Shown: positions 16,277 to 25,100 of the stretch, one piece after another | How positions within the stretch are numbered: position 1 is the stretch's first letter | How the letters are laid out: the number at the start of each line of letters is the position of its first letter | Position numbers and translations under genes: made by a program | Notes under the pieces: generated by a model | What the model was told of the DNA's origin: nothing | The model's database searches: none | Seen by the model: the letters and a program-made list of their open reading frames with translations, nothing else | Assembly (NCBI GenBank): GCA_046328715.1 | Contig: JAXLWB010000049.1 | Span: 13,351-77,350, forward strand | Length of the DNA stretch: 64,000 nucleotides | Reading direction: 5' to 3' | From: JAXLWB01 sp046328715 | GTDB lineage: Bacteria; Chloroflexota; Anaerolineae; Caldilineales; Caldilineaceae

Positions 16277-18719
16277 TCGATTTGCGTACTTCCGCGGTCC
16301 ACGGATGAGAAAAACGTGTTCCTAATTCAAGCGCTTCCTGCCAAAGGAGCAGCGCTTCATTGTGTTTGCCTACATGCCACTCGATCTCACCGAGCAGATG
16401 TAACACAGGCACCGTATTGGGGTAGGATTCCACCCGCCGCATCAAGTCCAAGCTTCGCCGAATTGTCTGTTCGGCCAGATCGAATTGTCCTTTTTGTTTT
16501 AAGCCATGACCGAGTTCGTACAGAGACGCTGCTGTAAAACCGAGGTCACCCATACGAGTGAACTGATTCATCGCTGATTCGGCAAAGCTATAGCTGCGCT
16601 CCACTTGTCCTTGCAGCCGTGTGATCACGCTCAACAGGTAAAGACAGGTAGCACTTTCACTCTGATTTTGCTGGGCATGCGCCAGATCGAGCGCCTGTTG
16701 ACACAAGGCAGCCGCTTGCGCTAGTTCATGTTGGTCGATAGCCACACTGGCCATCAGCCGCAGTGTTGTGATCAATCCGTTTTGATCGTTGGCAGTTTGT
16801 TGTAATGCTTTGGCTTCCAAACACTTTGTCATCGCCATCGTCAGATTGCCGGCATAGTAATCTGCCAATGCTTGAAAATAGCGTGCTGCTGCCTGACCTA
16901 TTTGCTGCTTTTCACCCTGATAGAGTTGGTAACTCAACGTCAAGTGCGCGCCTGCTAACTCTAACTCGCTACGTTCGACCAACATTCGTCCGAGCAAGAG
17001 ATGGACATCGGCCACCAGCAGATCCTCTTCCAACTCCAGGGCATGAACAAGTGCCTGCTGAAGCAGGCTAGACGCCTGTACATAGTCATCTTGTTCCAAC
17101 GCAGCCTCGCCACACCGGCGCACTACCCACGCCGATTTTTCTTGATCACCCAGTTGTTCTGCCGCCTGTATCGCCCAACTCAGCGCCTGGCGTGCTTCAG
17201 CATAGCGCCCCTGTGCAAACCAGAAGCGGTCTATCGCCCATGTTAACGCCAAGAGTACATCCCAGACACCCTCTTCAAACATTGCGCGCAAGGAGGCCAT
17301 GATGTTTTCAAAATCCAAGGCAAGAACGGCAGGAGTCTCCCGAGAGTGGTTGCATAAGGACAAATAATAGTCGGCCAATCGGCGGCGGGCAAGGCTCTTT
17401 TCGGTCAGACGCTCTCTAGCAAAATCGGCAAGCAATGGATGTTGTTGATAGCGATCAGCGCTTTCTTCACTGAGCAGCGACAACGAGGTCAACAAGAGCA
17501 AGGCATCCTCACTGGCGTCAGTGCTCAGTTCGGCAACAGCGGCAAAGGCTGACTTATCAAAAGAGCGACCCTCAAACAGGGCCAATAACGAGAAATTGCG
17601 CTGGCCAGCATGATCCAGCAACGCCCAACTGACCTCGAACGAAGCGCGGACACTCAAATCTTTGAATTGTAGCTGATCAAGCCTTTTAGTTTCATCTTGT
17701 AAACGCGCCACCAGGGTTGCCAACGGCTGGTGTGGGCTGCGTAACAGCAGTTTGCCGACTATTTCCAGCGCCAAGGGGTGGTAATGCACCGTCGCACAGA
17801 TGGCTTGCGCATTCCCTTGTTCAGCCTCAACTCTGGCAGCTCCGGCATGACTGGTTAGCAAGTGCAAGCTCTGCTCCAAATTGAGCACAGGGAGCAGGTA
17901 CGGTGTCGCCGAAAGCGCCACTGCAATATCATGATCGCGCGTAGTGAGCAAAACCACCGACTGTGGACTATTCGGCAGCAACACGCGCACTTCATCCGGT
18001 GCCCATATGTCATCAAGGATAATCAGTACCTGGCGATTTTCTAGCACCATACGCATCGCCGCCGCCCGACTCTCCAGGCTTGCTTGCGTACTAAAGTCAT
18101 AGTCAAACGCAAGCGCCCACGACTGTAACACATCGCTTGCGCTGCTGTGGGTTGCATTTGCCCATAAAACCCCATCCACAAAATGTCTACGCAACTGATG
18201 GGCCAGATAAGTTGCCAACGTCGTCTTCCCAATCCCACCCATGCCGACCAATGCCACAATACGCGGCGTAGTTGGATCGGTGAGCATTGTTTCAAGCTGG
18301 GCAAATTCCGTATGGCGACCGACAAAATGAGGCGTCAGGGCGGGAGCCTGAAAGGGCACAGGGAGCGACGGCTGCGGAGCTTTGCGCGGGTCATCCTTGT
18401 TGGTGACTGGACGTGGAACACTCGTCAAGCGCTGCCATTCGCCATCGCTGATCGGCTCCCACTCCCACTCTTCGACCAGCATCTCCCACACTTGCTGGAA
18501 TTGCGGAGGATCGTGGCGCAACTTGAGATGATCCCACAGATAAGGGAGAAAGCGGGCACGTCGTTTAGAGTGAGGAATGCTTTCGCCTCGCTCCCAGGCA
18601 CCCAAGGAGAGACGCCCCTGGCGACCAGCCAATCCACAATAGGTGGCTGCCATTTCCTGGCTAATGCCAGCTTTTTCGCGCAACAGCCGCAGGGTGTCGA
18701 GTCGGTAGGCGTTCGGCAT
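16227..18719 (-). CDS. XRE-type HTH / NB-ARC STAND ATPase / TPR regulator
   Basis: 830 residues in three parts. Residues about 5-60 are an XRE-like helix-turn-helix (LRLLREKAGISQEMAATYCGL, then LGAWERGES). An NB-ARC ATPase follows with P-loop GMGGIGKTT at 159-167, Walker B VLIILDDIW and an RNBS-like VVLLTTRDHDIA; LDHAGQRNFSLLALFEGRSF is the winged-helix part. From about 500 to the end come about eight TPR units. STAND proteins of this build are signal-activated switches; the TPR part normally binds the inducer and the HTH reads DNA. The gene is divergent from the secreted peptide gene at 19011, which makes that peptide a candidate ligand. Its 3' end overlaps the HEVGHH gene. Confidence 0.92.
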   Translation of the reverse strand: MPNAYRLDTLRLLREKAGISQEMAATYCGLAGRQGRLSLGAWERGESIPHSKRRARFLPYLWDHLKLRHDPPQFQQVWEMLVEEWEWEPISDGEWQRLTSVPRPVTNKDDPRKAPQPSLPVPFQAPALTPHFVGRHTEFAQLETMLTDPTTPRIVALVGMGGIGKTTLATYLAHQLRRHFVDGVLWANATHSSASDVLQSWALAFDYDFSTQASLESRAAAMRMVLENRQVLIILDDIWAPDEVRVLLPNSPQSVVLLTTRDHDIAVALSATPYLLPVLNLEQSLHLLTSHAGAARVEAEQGNAQAICATVHYHPLALEIVGKLLLRSPHQPLATLVARLQDETKRLDQLQFKDLSVRASFEVSWALLDHAGQRNFSLLALFEGRSFDKSAFAAVAELSTDASEDALLLLTSLSLLSEESADRYQQHPLLADFARERLTEKSLARRRLADYYLSLCNHSRETPAVLALDFENIMASLRAMFEEGVWDVLLALTWAIDRFWFAQGRYAEARQALSWAIQAAEQLGDQEKSAWVVRRCGEAALEQDDYVQASSLLQQALVHALELEEDLLVADVHLLLGRMLVERSELELAGAHLTLSYQLYQGEKQQIGQAAARYFQALADYYAGNLTMAMTKCLEAKALQQTANDQNGLITTLRLMASVAIDQHELAQAAALCQQALDLAHAQQNQSESATCLYLLSVITRLQGQVERSYSFAESAMNQFTRMGDLGFTAASLYELGHGLKQKGQFDLAEQTIRRSLDLMRRVESYPNTVPVLHLLGEIEWHVGKHNEALLLWQEALELGTRFSHPWTAEVRKSITVANSVAEALHTVNS

Positions 18720-18753
18720 AGTGCGTTATCTCAGCTTGTCAAGTTGATAGTAA

Positions 18754-18803
18754 TGACAAGATGAAGGGATGACAAGATGATTAGTCATCGCTTCATCTTG
18801 TCA
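18754..18803. repeat. TGACAAGATGA repeats and 13-bp palindrome
   Basis: TGACAAGATGAAG (18754-18766) is exactly complementary to CTTCATCTTGTCA (18791-18803), and a second direct copy of TGACAAGATGA sits in the loop (18770-18780). It is 35 bases upstream of the STAND regulator start, in the space shared with the peptide gene, so the sites could be operators for that HTH protein, or another genome repeat. Confidence 0.75.
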
Positions 18804-18853
18804 GCATTTGATGGTTCTGATGGGTTTGTTGGAGCAAGTGATGGTTTTGATGG

Positions 18854-18883
18854 CTGACAACCCATCAGCCATTTCTGCATAAT
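18854..18883 (+). promoter_or_regulatory. Candidate promoter of the secreted peptide gene
   Basis: CTGACA (18854-18859) and CATAAT (18878-18883), each five of six matches to consensus, are separated by 18 bases. TGGCTGA/TCAGCCA, a seven-base dyad with seven-base spacer (18851-18871), overlaps the -35 box and could be an operator. The start of transcription would be near 18890, giving a leader of about 120 bases that contains a perfect six-base hairpin (GGCAAG/CTTGCC, 18945-18961). Confidence 0.5.
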
Positions 18884-19010
18884 AAGTGCACGTACGTTGT
18901 AGAAGGTAATCAAATTTCTGTGCTCTTTGGGGAAACACGCGTGTGGCAAGTCACCCTTGCCGGGATTCCCAAAACTCAATGAGCCTCCATTCAAGCAAGG
19001 AGACATTGAG

Positions 19011-19136
19011 ATGAACACAGGTATAGTCAAGTCAATTCGCAATAAATTGTTCGTCCTGGCCGTTGTTGCTTCGCTGGCAGCACTTTCTATCGTGCAAGTA
19101 GCCTTTGCCTGTAGCAATCCTACGGGCGGTTGCTAA
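19011..19136 (+). CDS. Secreted short peptide precursor, predicted mature CSNPTGGC
   Basis: The 41-residue precursor has AAGGAG upstream of its ATG. The N-region is basic (Lys7, Arg10, Lys12), the next 17 or so residues are hydrophobic (LFVLAVVASLAALSIVQV), and A-F-A is a signal peptidase I site, leaving eight residues, CSNPTGGC. Two Cys at the ends could close a disulfide ring. The lipobox reading of V-A-F-A-C is poor. The stop codon overlaps by two bases the stop of the convergent TPR gene, and the gene is divergent from the XRE-STAND-TPR regulator. Short exported peptides next to TPR sensors are known from Rap-Phr and PlcR-PapR systems, where imported peptides bind TPR domains; the same logic is inferred here. 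It could also be a small bacteriocin or an RiPP-like product, but no modification enzyme is nearby. Confidence 0.6.
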   Translation: MNTGIVKSIRNKLFVLAVVASLAALSIVQVAFACSNPTGGC

Positions 19137-20347
19137 ACTGGCGTTGTGTGGAGGTAGGAAGGGTCGTTGGCCCTTCCTACCTTCGCCTCATCCAAATATT
19201 GATGGAGGTGATTTAGAACCACTTTGTAATATGGATGATCGTTGATCTTATCTATTTCACCGAGTGCAGATTCCAGCACGACTATCGCATCTTGGTAACG
19301 ATGGGCACCGATATAGGTCATTCCCAATCCAGCGGACGCATTGAGTTTCCATGCTAAATCGCCTAATTTTGCATAGGCATCGATAGCGGACGAAAAAGCG
19401 TGTTCCGCCGCCGAGTAATTGCCCAGAGAGTGATAGGAAATACCCAAGTTTGTTTCAATTTTCGCAATATTGAGTGTATCGGACAGTCGATAGAAAAGAG
19501 TGGCTGCGTGGGTATAATGTAATAGGCTTGCAGATGGATCGCCATTTCGAAAGAGGGCAACGCCCAAGTTCATTTGTACAATAGCCCAATGATAGCTATC
19601 TCCTTCTTTTTTTAGTAGTTGGGCAGCCTGCGTGTACTTAGCAATTGCGGTTTCAAGCTGTGCTTGCTCATGAAGAGAAAGAGCCAGATTTTGCAAGCTC
19701 CAGGCAATTCCACGCCAATCCTGTTTACGCTCAAAAATTGCCAACGCCTGCTCATGATAGGCCTGGGCTTCCTGCCACTTGCGCCGACTGTTGGCGATCA
19801 TGCCGAGTACCCGGTAACTCATACCCCGTTCAAGGTCATCGTCTTGGGCCAACTGCAAGGCTTGTTGTGCATGCAGCGTTGAACTGTCGTACTCGTGCTG
19901 CAACTGCTCTTGCCAAGCCAGTTCATTGAGCGCCCGTCGTTCGCCATCGCTGAAATCGAGGGCAGAAAAGTGGTCAACACTGGCGCTTGTCCAGACTCGG
20001 GCGTCCTGAAAGCGGCTCATCAGCCGATAGAGTAGCCCAATCTGCAGTTCAAATTCAGCCAATGCGAACCGGTCGGCCAGCTTCTCGGCCTGTTGGTGCG
20101 CCTCTGTCAAATAGACCAGCCACGATTCACGAAAGCCAGCCTGCTCCATCTTGGGTGCCAAGGCGCAAAGTAGCGTACAAGTGGGGTTCCAGAGCGTTTC
20201 AACCGAGAGCGCAAAACTGAGCAGATGCCACGCCTGTTGCCGATCCTCATCCTCGAGTAAATTCTCAGCCGCTTGCACACGCCCCAACATCTCTTGCAAA
20301 CCGGCGGCGATGTATTGTTCGAAGGTGTCAAGGTGGGTTCGGTACAT
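19133..20347 (-). CDS. TPR-repeat protein, likely peptide or protein sensor
   Basis: The 404 residues are almost entirely helical TPR units. Clear repeats include MSYRVLGMIANSRRKWQEAQAYHEQAL, IAWSLQNLALSLHEQAQLETAIAKYTQAA, AIVQMNLGVALFRNGD and KIETNLGISYHSLGNYSAAEHAFSSAI, at a spacing of about 40 residues as in Rap and MalT-type sensor domains. There is no signal peptide, no DNA-binding and no ATPase domain. It begins 18 bases after the STAND ATPase gene on the same strand, so the pair is probably a STAND protein split in two: NTPase with HTH, and TPR arm. Its stop codon overlaps that of the secreted peptide gene on the other strand. Confidence 0.85.
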   Translation of the reverse strand: MYRTHLDTFEQYIAAGLQEMLGRVQAAENLLEDEDRQQAWHLLSFALSVETLWNPTCTLLCALAPKMEQAGFRESWLVYLTEAHQQAEKLADRFALAEFELQIGLLYRLMSRFQDARVWTSASVDHFSALDFSDGERRALNELAWQEQLQHEYDSSTLHAQQALQLAQDDDLERGMSYRVLGMIANSRRKWQEAQAYHEQALAIFERKQDWRGIAWSLQNLALSLHEQAQLETAIAKYTQAAQLLKKEGDSYHWAIVQMNLGVALFRNGDPSASLLHYTHAATLFYRLSDTLNIAKIETNLGISYHSLGNYSAAEHAFSSAIDAYAKLGDLAWKLNASAGLGMTYIGAHRYQDAIVVLESALGEIDKINDHPYYKVVLNHLHQYLDEAKVGRANDPSYLHTTPV

Positions 20348-20365
20348 GGATCGGTTTATGAACGA

Positions 20366-21817
20366 CTAAAGGCTAATGGCCCATCGCAACACATCTTGTT
20401 GCAAAAAGGTGCGGGTGAGGCTGTGAATGGCATAGCGCCGCCTATGCAGGTCGCCACGATTTTCAATCAGATTGAGGGCCGAGAGATGCGCCAAGCCATC
20501 GCGCAGGCGGGGCGGTTCGATCCCTACCGAAGTCGCCATGGCACTGAGAAAGTTGAGATCTGCTCCTTGCTCGGCGGCCAATGGCATTAAGAGCAGAATG
20601 CGCTGCTGAACCTCGTCCAGTCGCTCCCAAATCTGGCGATAGATATAGCTATAGAGATGTTCGGCTTTTTGCCCCTGAGCCTGGCGCAGATCGGCCAATA
20701 CTTCGTCCAATGCAAAGGTGTGCAGTTGGCCCATGATCAACTTAATCGCCAAGGGATTGCCGCCCACGGTTTCGTAAATGGTTTGCAACTCGTCATTATT
20801 GGCATGAATCAAGGCAGGCAAATTGCGAACGCTTGCTTCATAACGAATTAAGGCGAGGCTGTTTTGAGTACTCAGTTCGCGCAACTGCCAATGGTAGAGA
20901 TCCGGTTGGAAGAAGAGGCTCTGGCGCGAGGTGAGCAGGAATTTGCTGGGATTGGCCAGCAGACGAATGGTATCGAGCAGGTGCTCTACATCGAGTACAG
21001 TCTCCAGGTTATCGATCACGACTAGATGCGGGAAGGTCTTAAGCCGTTGCCGCAAAATGTTGAGCTTTTGTGCCGCCGGTAACCCAACTGCTTCCTGTCC
21101 CAGGTTGCACAGTTGCACAAGCAGTTGATCCATCAATGCCTCGCTGGTCAAGGCAGGCATCGGGACAGTCTTGATTGCACCACCGCCATTGAGCACACAT
21201 TGGCGTGCCGTCACCCAGCCCACATCGACCAGGGGACCATAGCCAATCGCCCCCTGACGCAGCAGGCTGCGCACCAAGGCATCGGCCAGGGCGGTTTTGC
21301 CAAGCCCACCGATTCCTTCAATACACAACAGCCAAGGTGCATCCGCCTGCAAGAGTTGCTGGGCCAATTGCTCGATCTGATCATCGACCCCAAACAGGGG
21401 CTGACTCAACCCACCTTCTAGCCGATTATAACAACGCTCCTGTGCCTCACCGTGGGCAATCGTTTCCTGTTGGCGAAGAATTTCAGCCAGTGCGGCGATG
21501 CCCTCGCGCTGCTTCTTAAAAACAGTTCCTTCGGCAAAGGTGAGACGTCGGGCAACTTCGTGCGCTGGCAGTTCTTCCACAAAACGATAGTGAAGGATAG
21601 CAGCATAGTCGGGCTGCGCCTGTTTGAGTAGTTCGAGGCCAGTGTGGAGTAGGCGATTAGTGCTAGCGCGAACAGTCTGTACAGCACTTTGTTGTGCTCG
21701 CTGATAGAGGTGAAGGTAGCGCAGCGGACTCCCTGCACTATCGCCCTTGTTATAGGCATTGAGCGCGTAGTGCAGATCTTCTTCCAGATTCGGCAAGAAA
21801 TCAGCGGGTGTTGACAT
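20366..21817 (-). CDS. HTH / NB-ARC STAND ATPase without TPR
   Basis: 483 residues. An N-terminal helical part (1-110) ends in a sigma-region-4-like HTH, LHYRFVEELPAHEVARR followed by TFAEGTVFKKQREGIAAL. Then come the NB-ARC P-loop GIGGLGKTAL (168-177), Walker B HLVVIDNLETV, sensor-like FLLTSRQSLF and GGNPLAIKLIMGQL (the GxP motif). A winged-helix follows to the C-terminus (FLQQDVL). It lacks repeats of its own; the TPR protein downstream supplies them. These are switch proteins that multimerise on ligand binding. The HTH makes transcriptional control likely, and the ATG at 21817 fits the N-terminal helices. First gene of the two-gene operon, divergent from the large hydrolase gene. Confidence 0.9.
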   Translation of the reverse strand: MSTPADFLPNLEEDLHYALNAYNKGDSAGSPLRYLHLYQRAQQSAVQTVRASTNRLLHTGLELLKQAQPDYAAILHYRFVEELPAHEVARRLTFAEGTVFKKQREGIAALAEILRQQETIAHGEAQERCYNRLEGGLSQPLFGVDDQIEQLAQQLLQADAPWLLCIEGIGGLGKTALADALVRSLLRQGAIGYGPLVDVGWVTARQCVLNGGGAIKTVPMPALTSEALMDQLLVQLCNLGQEAVGLPAAQKLNILRQRLKTFPHLVVIDNLETVLDVEHLLDTIRLLANPSKFLLTSRQSLFFQPDLYHWQLRELSTQNSLALIRYEASVRNLPALIHANNDELQTIYETVGGNPLAIKLIMGQLHTFALDEVLADLRQAQGQKAEHLYSYIYRQIWERLDEVQQRILLLMPLAAEQGADLNFLSAMATSVGIEPPRLRDGLAHLSALNLIENRGDLHRRRYAIHSLTRTFLQQDVLRWAISL

Positions 21818-22156
21818 AGATCCCTTATCGAAAGGTTGCTATCGTTCACTCGGTTTCAGGGACAATCTAATTGCACAAACATTCTGGGAGCCAACAGTGT
21901 GCGCCATTATATCGTACTTTACCCAGGTTGACAATCGCGTTTTTTGCAGCTTTCCTAACTGTTCCAAGAGTATCTCATGAAGATCTTGCAATTTAACTTA
22001 CATAAGTTACGAATACAACAGTGATCAGGCTGAGATCAGGTTCAGTAAAGAACAGGATCACATTTACTAGATTAACTTGATATACGTTCAATCGAATAAC
22101 CGTAGAGTAAGGATGGACAGATTTTAAAGTTTGTTGCCCCATAAGGAATCCTAGCC
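21818..22156. other. Divergent intergenic region
   Basis: It separates the STAND operon from the 1702-residue gene and must contain both promoters. A perfect dyad and direct repeats occur at 21995-22042 (listed separately). A TTGACA at about 21929 has no matching -10 box, so it is probably chance. Confidence 0.5.
21995..22042. promoter_or_regulatory. Candidate operator: dyad and direct repeats
   Basis: AACTTA and TAAGTT form a perfect dyad with a two-base centre (21995-22008). Direct repeats GATCAGGCT and GATCAGGTT follow, 11 bases apart (22023-22042), roughly one helical turn. It lies 115-160 bases upstream of the large hydrolase gene. A binding protein is not known; the STAND HTH proteins nearby are candidates. 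Confidence 0.4.
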
Positions 22157-25100
22157 ATGAATAAACTTGGTTTCTATCTTCAAAATTCAAAGGTCGAATT
22201 ACCAGGGGTTGGGGATGTATTACAGGACGTGTTTCGCAAAGTGCGTCCCCCTGTGATCCTGGTCCACGCCGATAGTGTCAATTCCGACCTGCTCCGTCTA
22301 AATCGCAAGGCAGGCGGAACGAACGCTTTTGTGATCGGTCGTATGTTTAAAGAGGTGGGGCAACAGGAGAAGATGCTCAAAAGCAGCGACCCTGCCGCCG
22401 AGGGGCGCAAATTTGCCGATGAGATTCTCAGCAAAGATCCCTTTCTCTACTTCGAAAAGGCAACGATGCCTGACGGCAGTCAACGGCTCTTGATCGATGC
22501 CTGGATGAGTCTGAACGAGCCGAGCCCTGGTCCCGCCTGGAATCACTTTCAAGAACAGAAAGAAGAACTGCGTCAACGCTATCAAGCCTATGACGCTTTT
22601 CAGGTAGGCTTTCGCCAGCGTTTGCAGGAGAAGGGAATTGAGGCTATTGCCTTCAACTTTGGAGCTGGGAATTTTACCCAGCCAGAACATTACTTAGAAA
22701 ACTTCCCGCGCACGCTCGCCGCTTACAAATATCTGGGCTTCCATGAATATGCTTGGCCGCACATGGACCCGACCCAGCCCGATCCGCAACGACCGGGCGA
22801 GCGCACCGTTTCCAGTGTCGGCATTTATCGACGCTGTATGCAAGGGATTGCACAACAGCTCGGCGGACAACACAAAGCGATCATCACCGAGGCGGGCCTC
22901 ACCCGCGAGCACAATGGTTCGCGCGATCATGTCCACCTCGACCCCCGCGATCTGGGCGAAGAGACACGCGGCTGGCTCTGCTTTACCGAGCCGCTGAGCC
23001 AACCCTACTACTTTAGTTCATTGCAATGGTACAACAACTTTCTGGCCCAAGACGACTTTGTGCTAGGTGCCTGTCTCTATCAGGTCGGCCACACCCGCTC
23101 GTTTATAGGGCATCGTCACCTGGGCGAAGATGGGGCGGGCAACAAGCTCCAAATTCTCGATTGGATTGCCGATCTTGCCCATGCGCCTGCCTCAGGTGTG
23201 GTGACAGAAAGCTCGGCAGTCATACAATCTGCCACCATTCGCGGCCGTGTCACCGCTGATGGTGTCGCCGTCACAGGGGCAACGGTCCGACTGATCGGGC
23301 AGATAGAGGCATTGGGTAGCCGTCGCCAGGCTGTACTTTCACTACCGACGCCAAGTATTGTCTGGGATCGCACCTTGCAGGGGCTGGAAGGAGACCGTTG
23401 GCGCTGCTATCAGAAATATGTAGCGCAGGAGGTGGCTGGGCTTTCCTATGTCACTTTCAAAGAGCAGGTCCTGCTGCACAATCCGGCGTTAGCGCAAAGC
23501 AATCACGAATTTCTGTCCGCACAAAGCTACTTGCTACCGCGCAACACCGTTCAAAATGCCGATATTCAGTGGAATCGCTCGATCAGCGGCTTTGCGGGGA
23601 GCCGTTGGCACTGTTGGCAAAAGTTTGTGGCAGGGCGCGTCCTGGGGCTGAGTTGGAGCGATTTTGAGCAACACGTAACAAGCCACAATCCCGATCTGAT
23701 AGCTGACCAGGGTGCCTTCCTTGCCCACAAGCGTTATCAGTTGCCACAGAATCCAGCCTATCCGCAGGCAGAAATGGTTGAACTTGCGGACGAGGACGGA
23801 CGCTTTGCCTTTGAGGATCTGCCAGCGGGGAGCTACCGCTTGTTGGTGAATGCCCCCGGCTATGAGACGCTTGAGCACACCATCGATGCGCTACGTGAGC
23901 CTGAGATTGACCTGCCGCTGGTGCTGCGCATTCGCAGCGACTTCCCGGCTGCCCAGAGCACCACGCCGCCTCCAGTCTCGGTACGTGAGGGACGCTTCTT
24001 CCAGGGCAGTCAGCCTTTTGCCCGCTTTGCTGGCGTCAACTTGCCCTTGCTGCTCCATTTGGGCGATCCCAATATCACCCGCACCGACGATCTCAGCCTG
24101 GGCGAATATCTCGACAAGACCAAGGCATTGGGAGCAACGGTCGTGCGTCTCTTTGTCCCGCATCATACACTCTCCAATCAGGAGATGGCACAACGACTGA
24201 AACGGGTGCTACCTGAGTTTGCAGCGCGCAATCTCTATCTGATTCCCGTACTGATCGATCTTTACAGTAACAGCGGGGCTTACCCCAAAGTGATGGAAGA
24301 GTATTTGGTGAACTTCCGTGATCACGATCCAAGCCGCCGCTTGGGACCAGGATTCTTCCGTGAGGGTTATAAAACCGATGCCTATCGGGCTTACTTGAAG
24401 AGCATCATCGAAGCGGTGCCTCCTGCCTTCGGCCACACGATCCTGGCCTGGGAGATCGGCAATGAACTGAAGATGGAACATCCTGGAGACAATCCACCTG
24501 AGACCAAAAACGGAGACCCGACCCAGTTTGTCAACTTTAATCGCGAGATGGCAAACATGATCAAGGAGATCGATCACAGCCGCCATCTGGTGACAACGGG
24601 CATGATCAGCACCCAACATGTCTACCTGAAAGGTCAAGCGGAGTTGATTCGCAAACTTTATGACCATTCTGCCATTGATTTTATCACCGTGCATGTCTAT
24701 TACGGGGAGAATGCTGGCCCGATCGGCCAGGCGCTTCCCAACAATGAACCCGACAGCGATGCAGTGCTGGCCCACATCTTAGGCAAGCCGATCCTGGTGG
24801 AAGAAGCAGGGATTGACAAAAGCAACGATGAATTTACCAAGCGCTGGAACACCGATCTGGATCGTTGGTTCAAACAACCAAACTGGCAGGGACAGGCACG
24901 CCAGCCCGCAGTTGGCTACATGATCTGGCGTCCTCCCTTTGGCAAAATGGGGAGTGGGAGTTTCCATATTCCCGAAACGCTCTTGGGCGTTGCGCCGAGT
25001 GCGGCTCCTGCCATCGCTCTTGCGCAGCCACTGCAACAGAATGCAGCAACTTCACGGATCAACAAGATAGGTATCGATCTCAATCAGCCCATCTTTGGTC

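Noticed and set aside
18785..19117. Minus-strand 110-codon ORF over the peptide gene
   Set aside because: It covers promoter and repeat DNA, has no ribosome binding site and is the antisense shadow of the peptide gene.
21920..21960. TTGACA upstream of the STAND operon as a promoter
   Set aside because: No -10 box at 16-18 bases on the plus strand.
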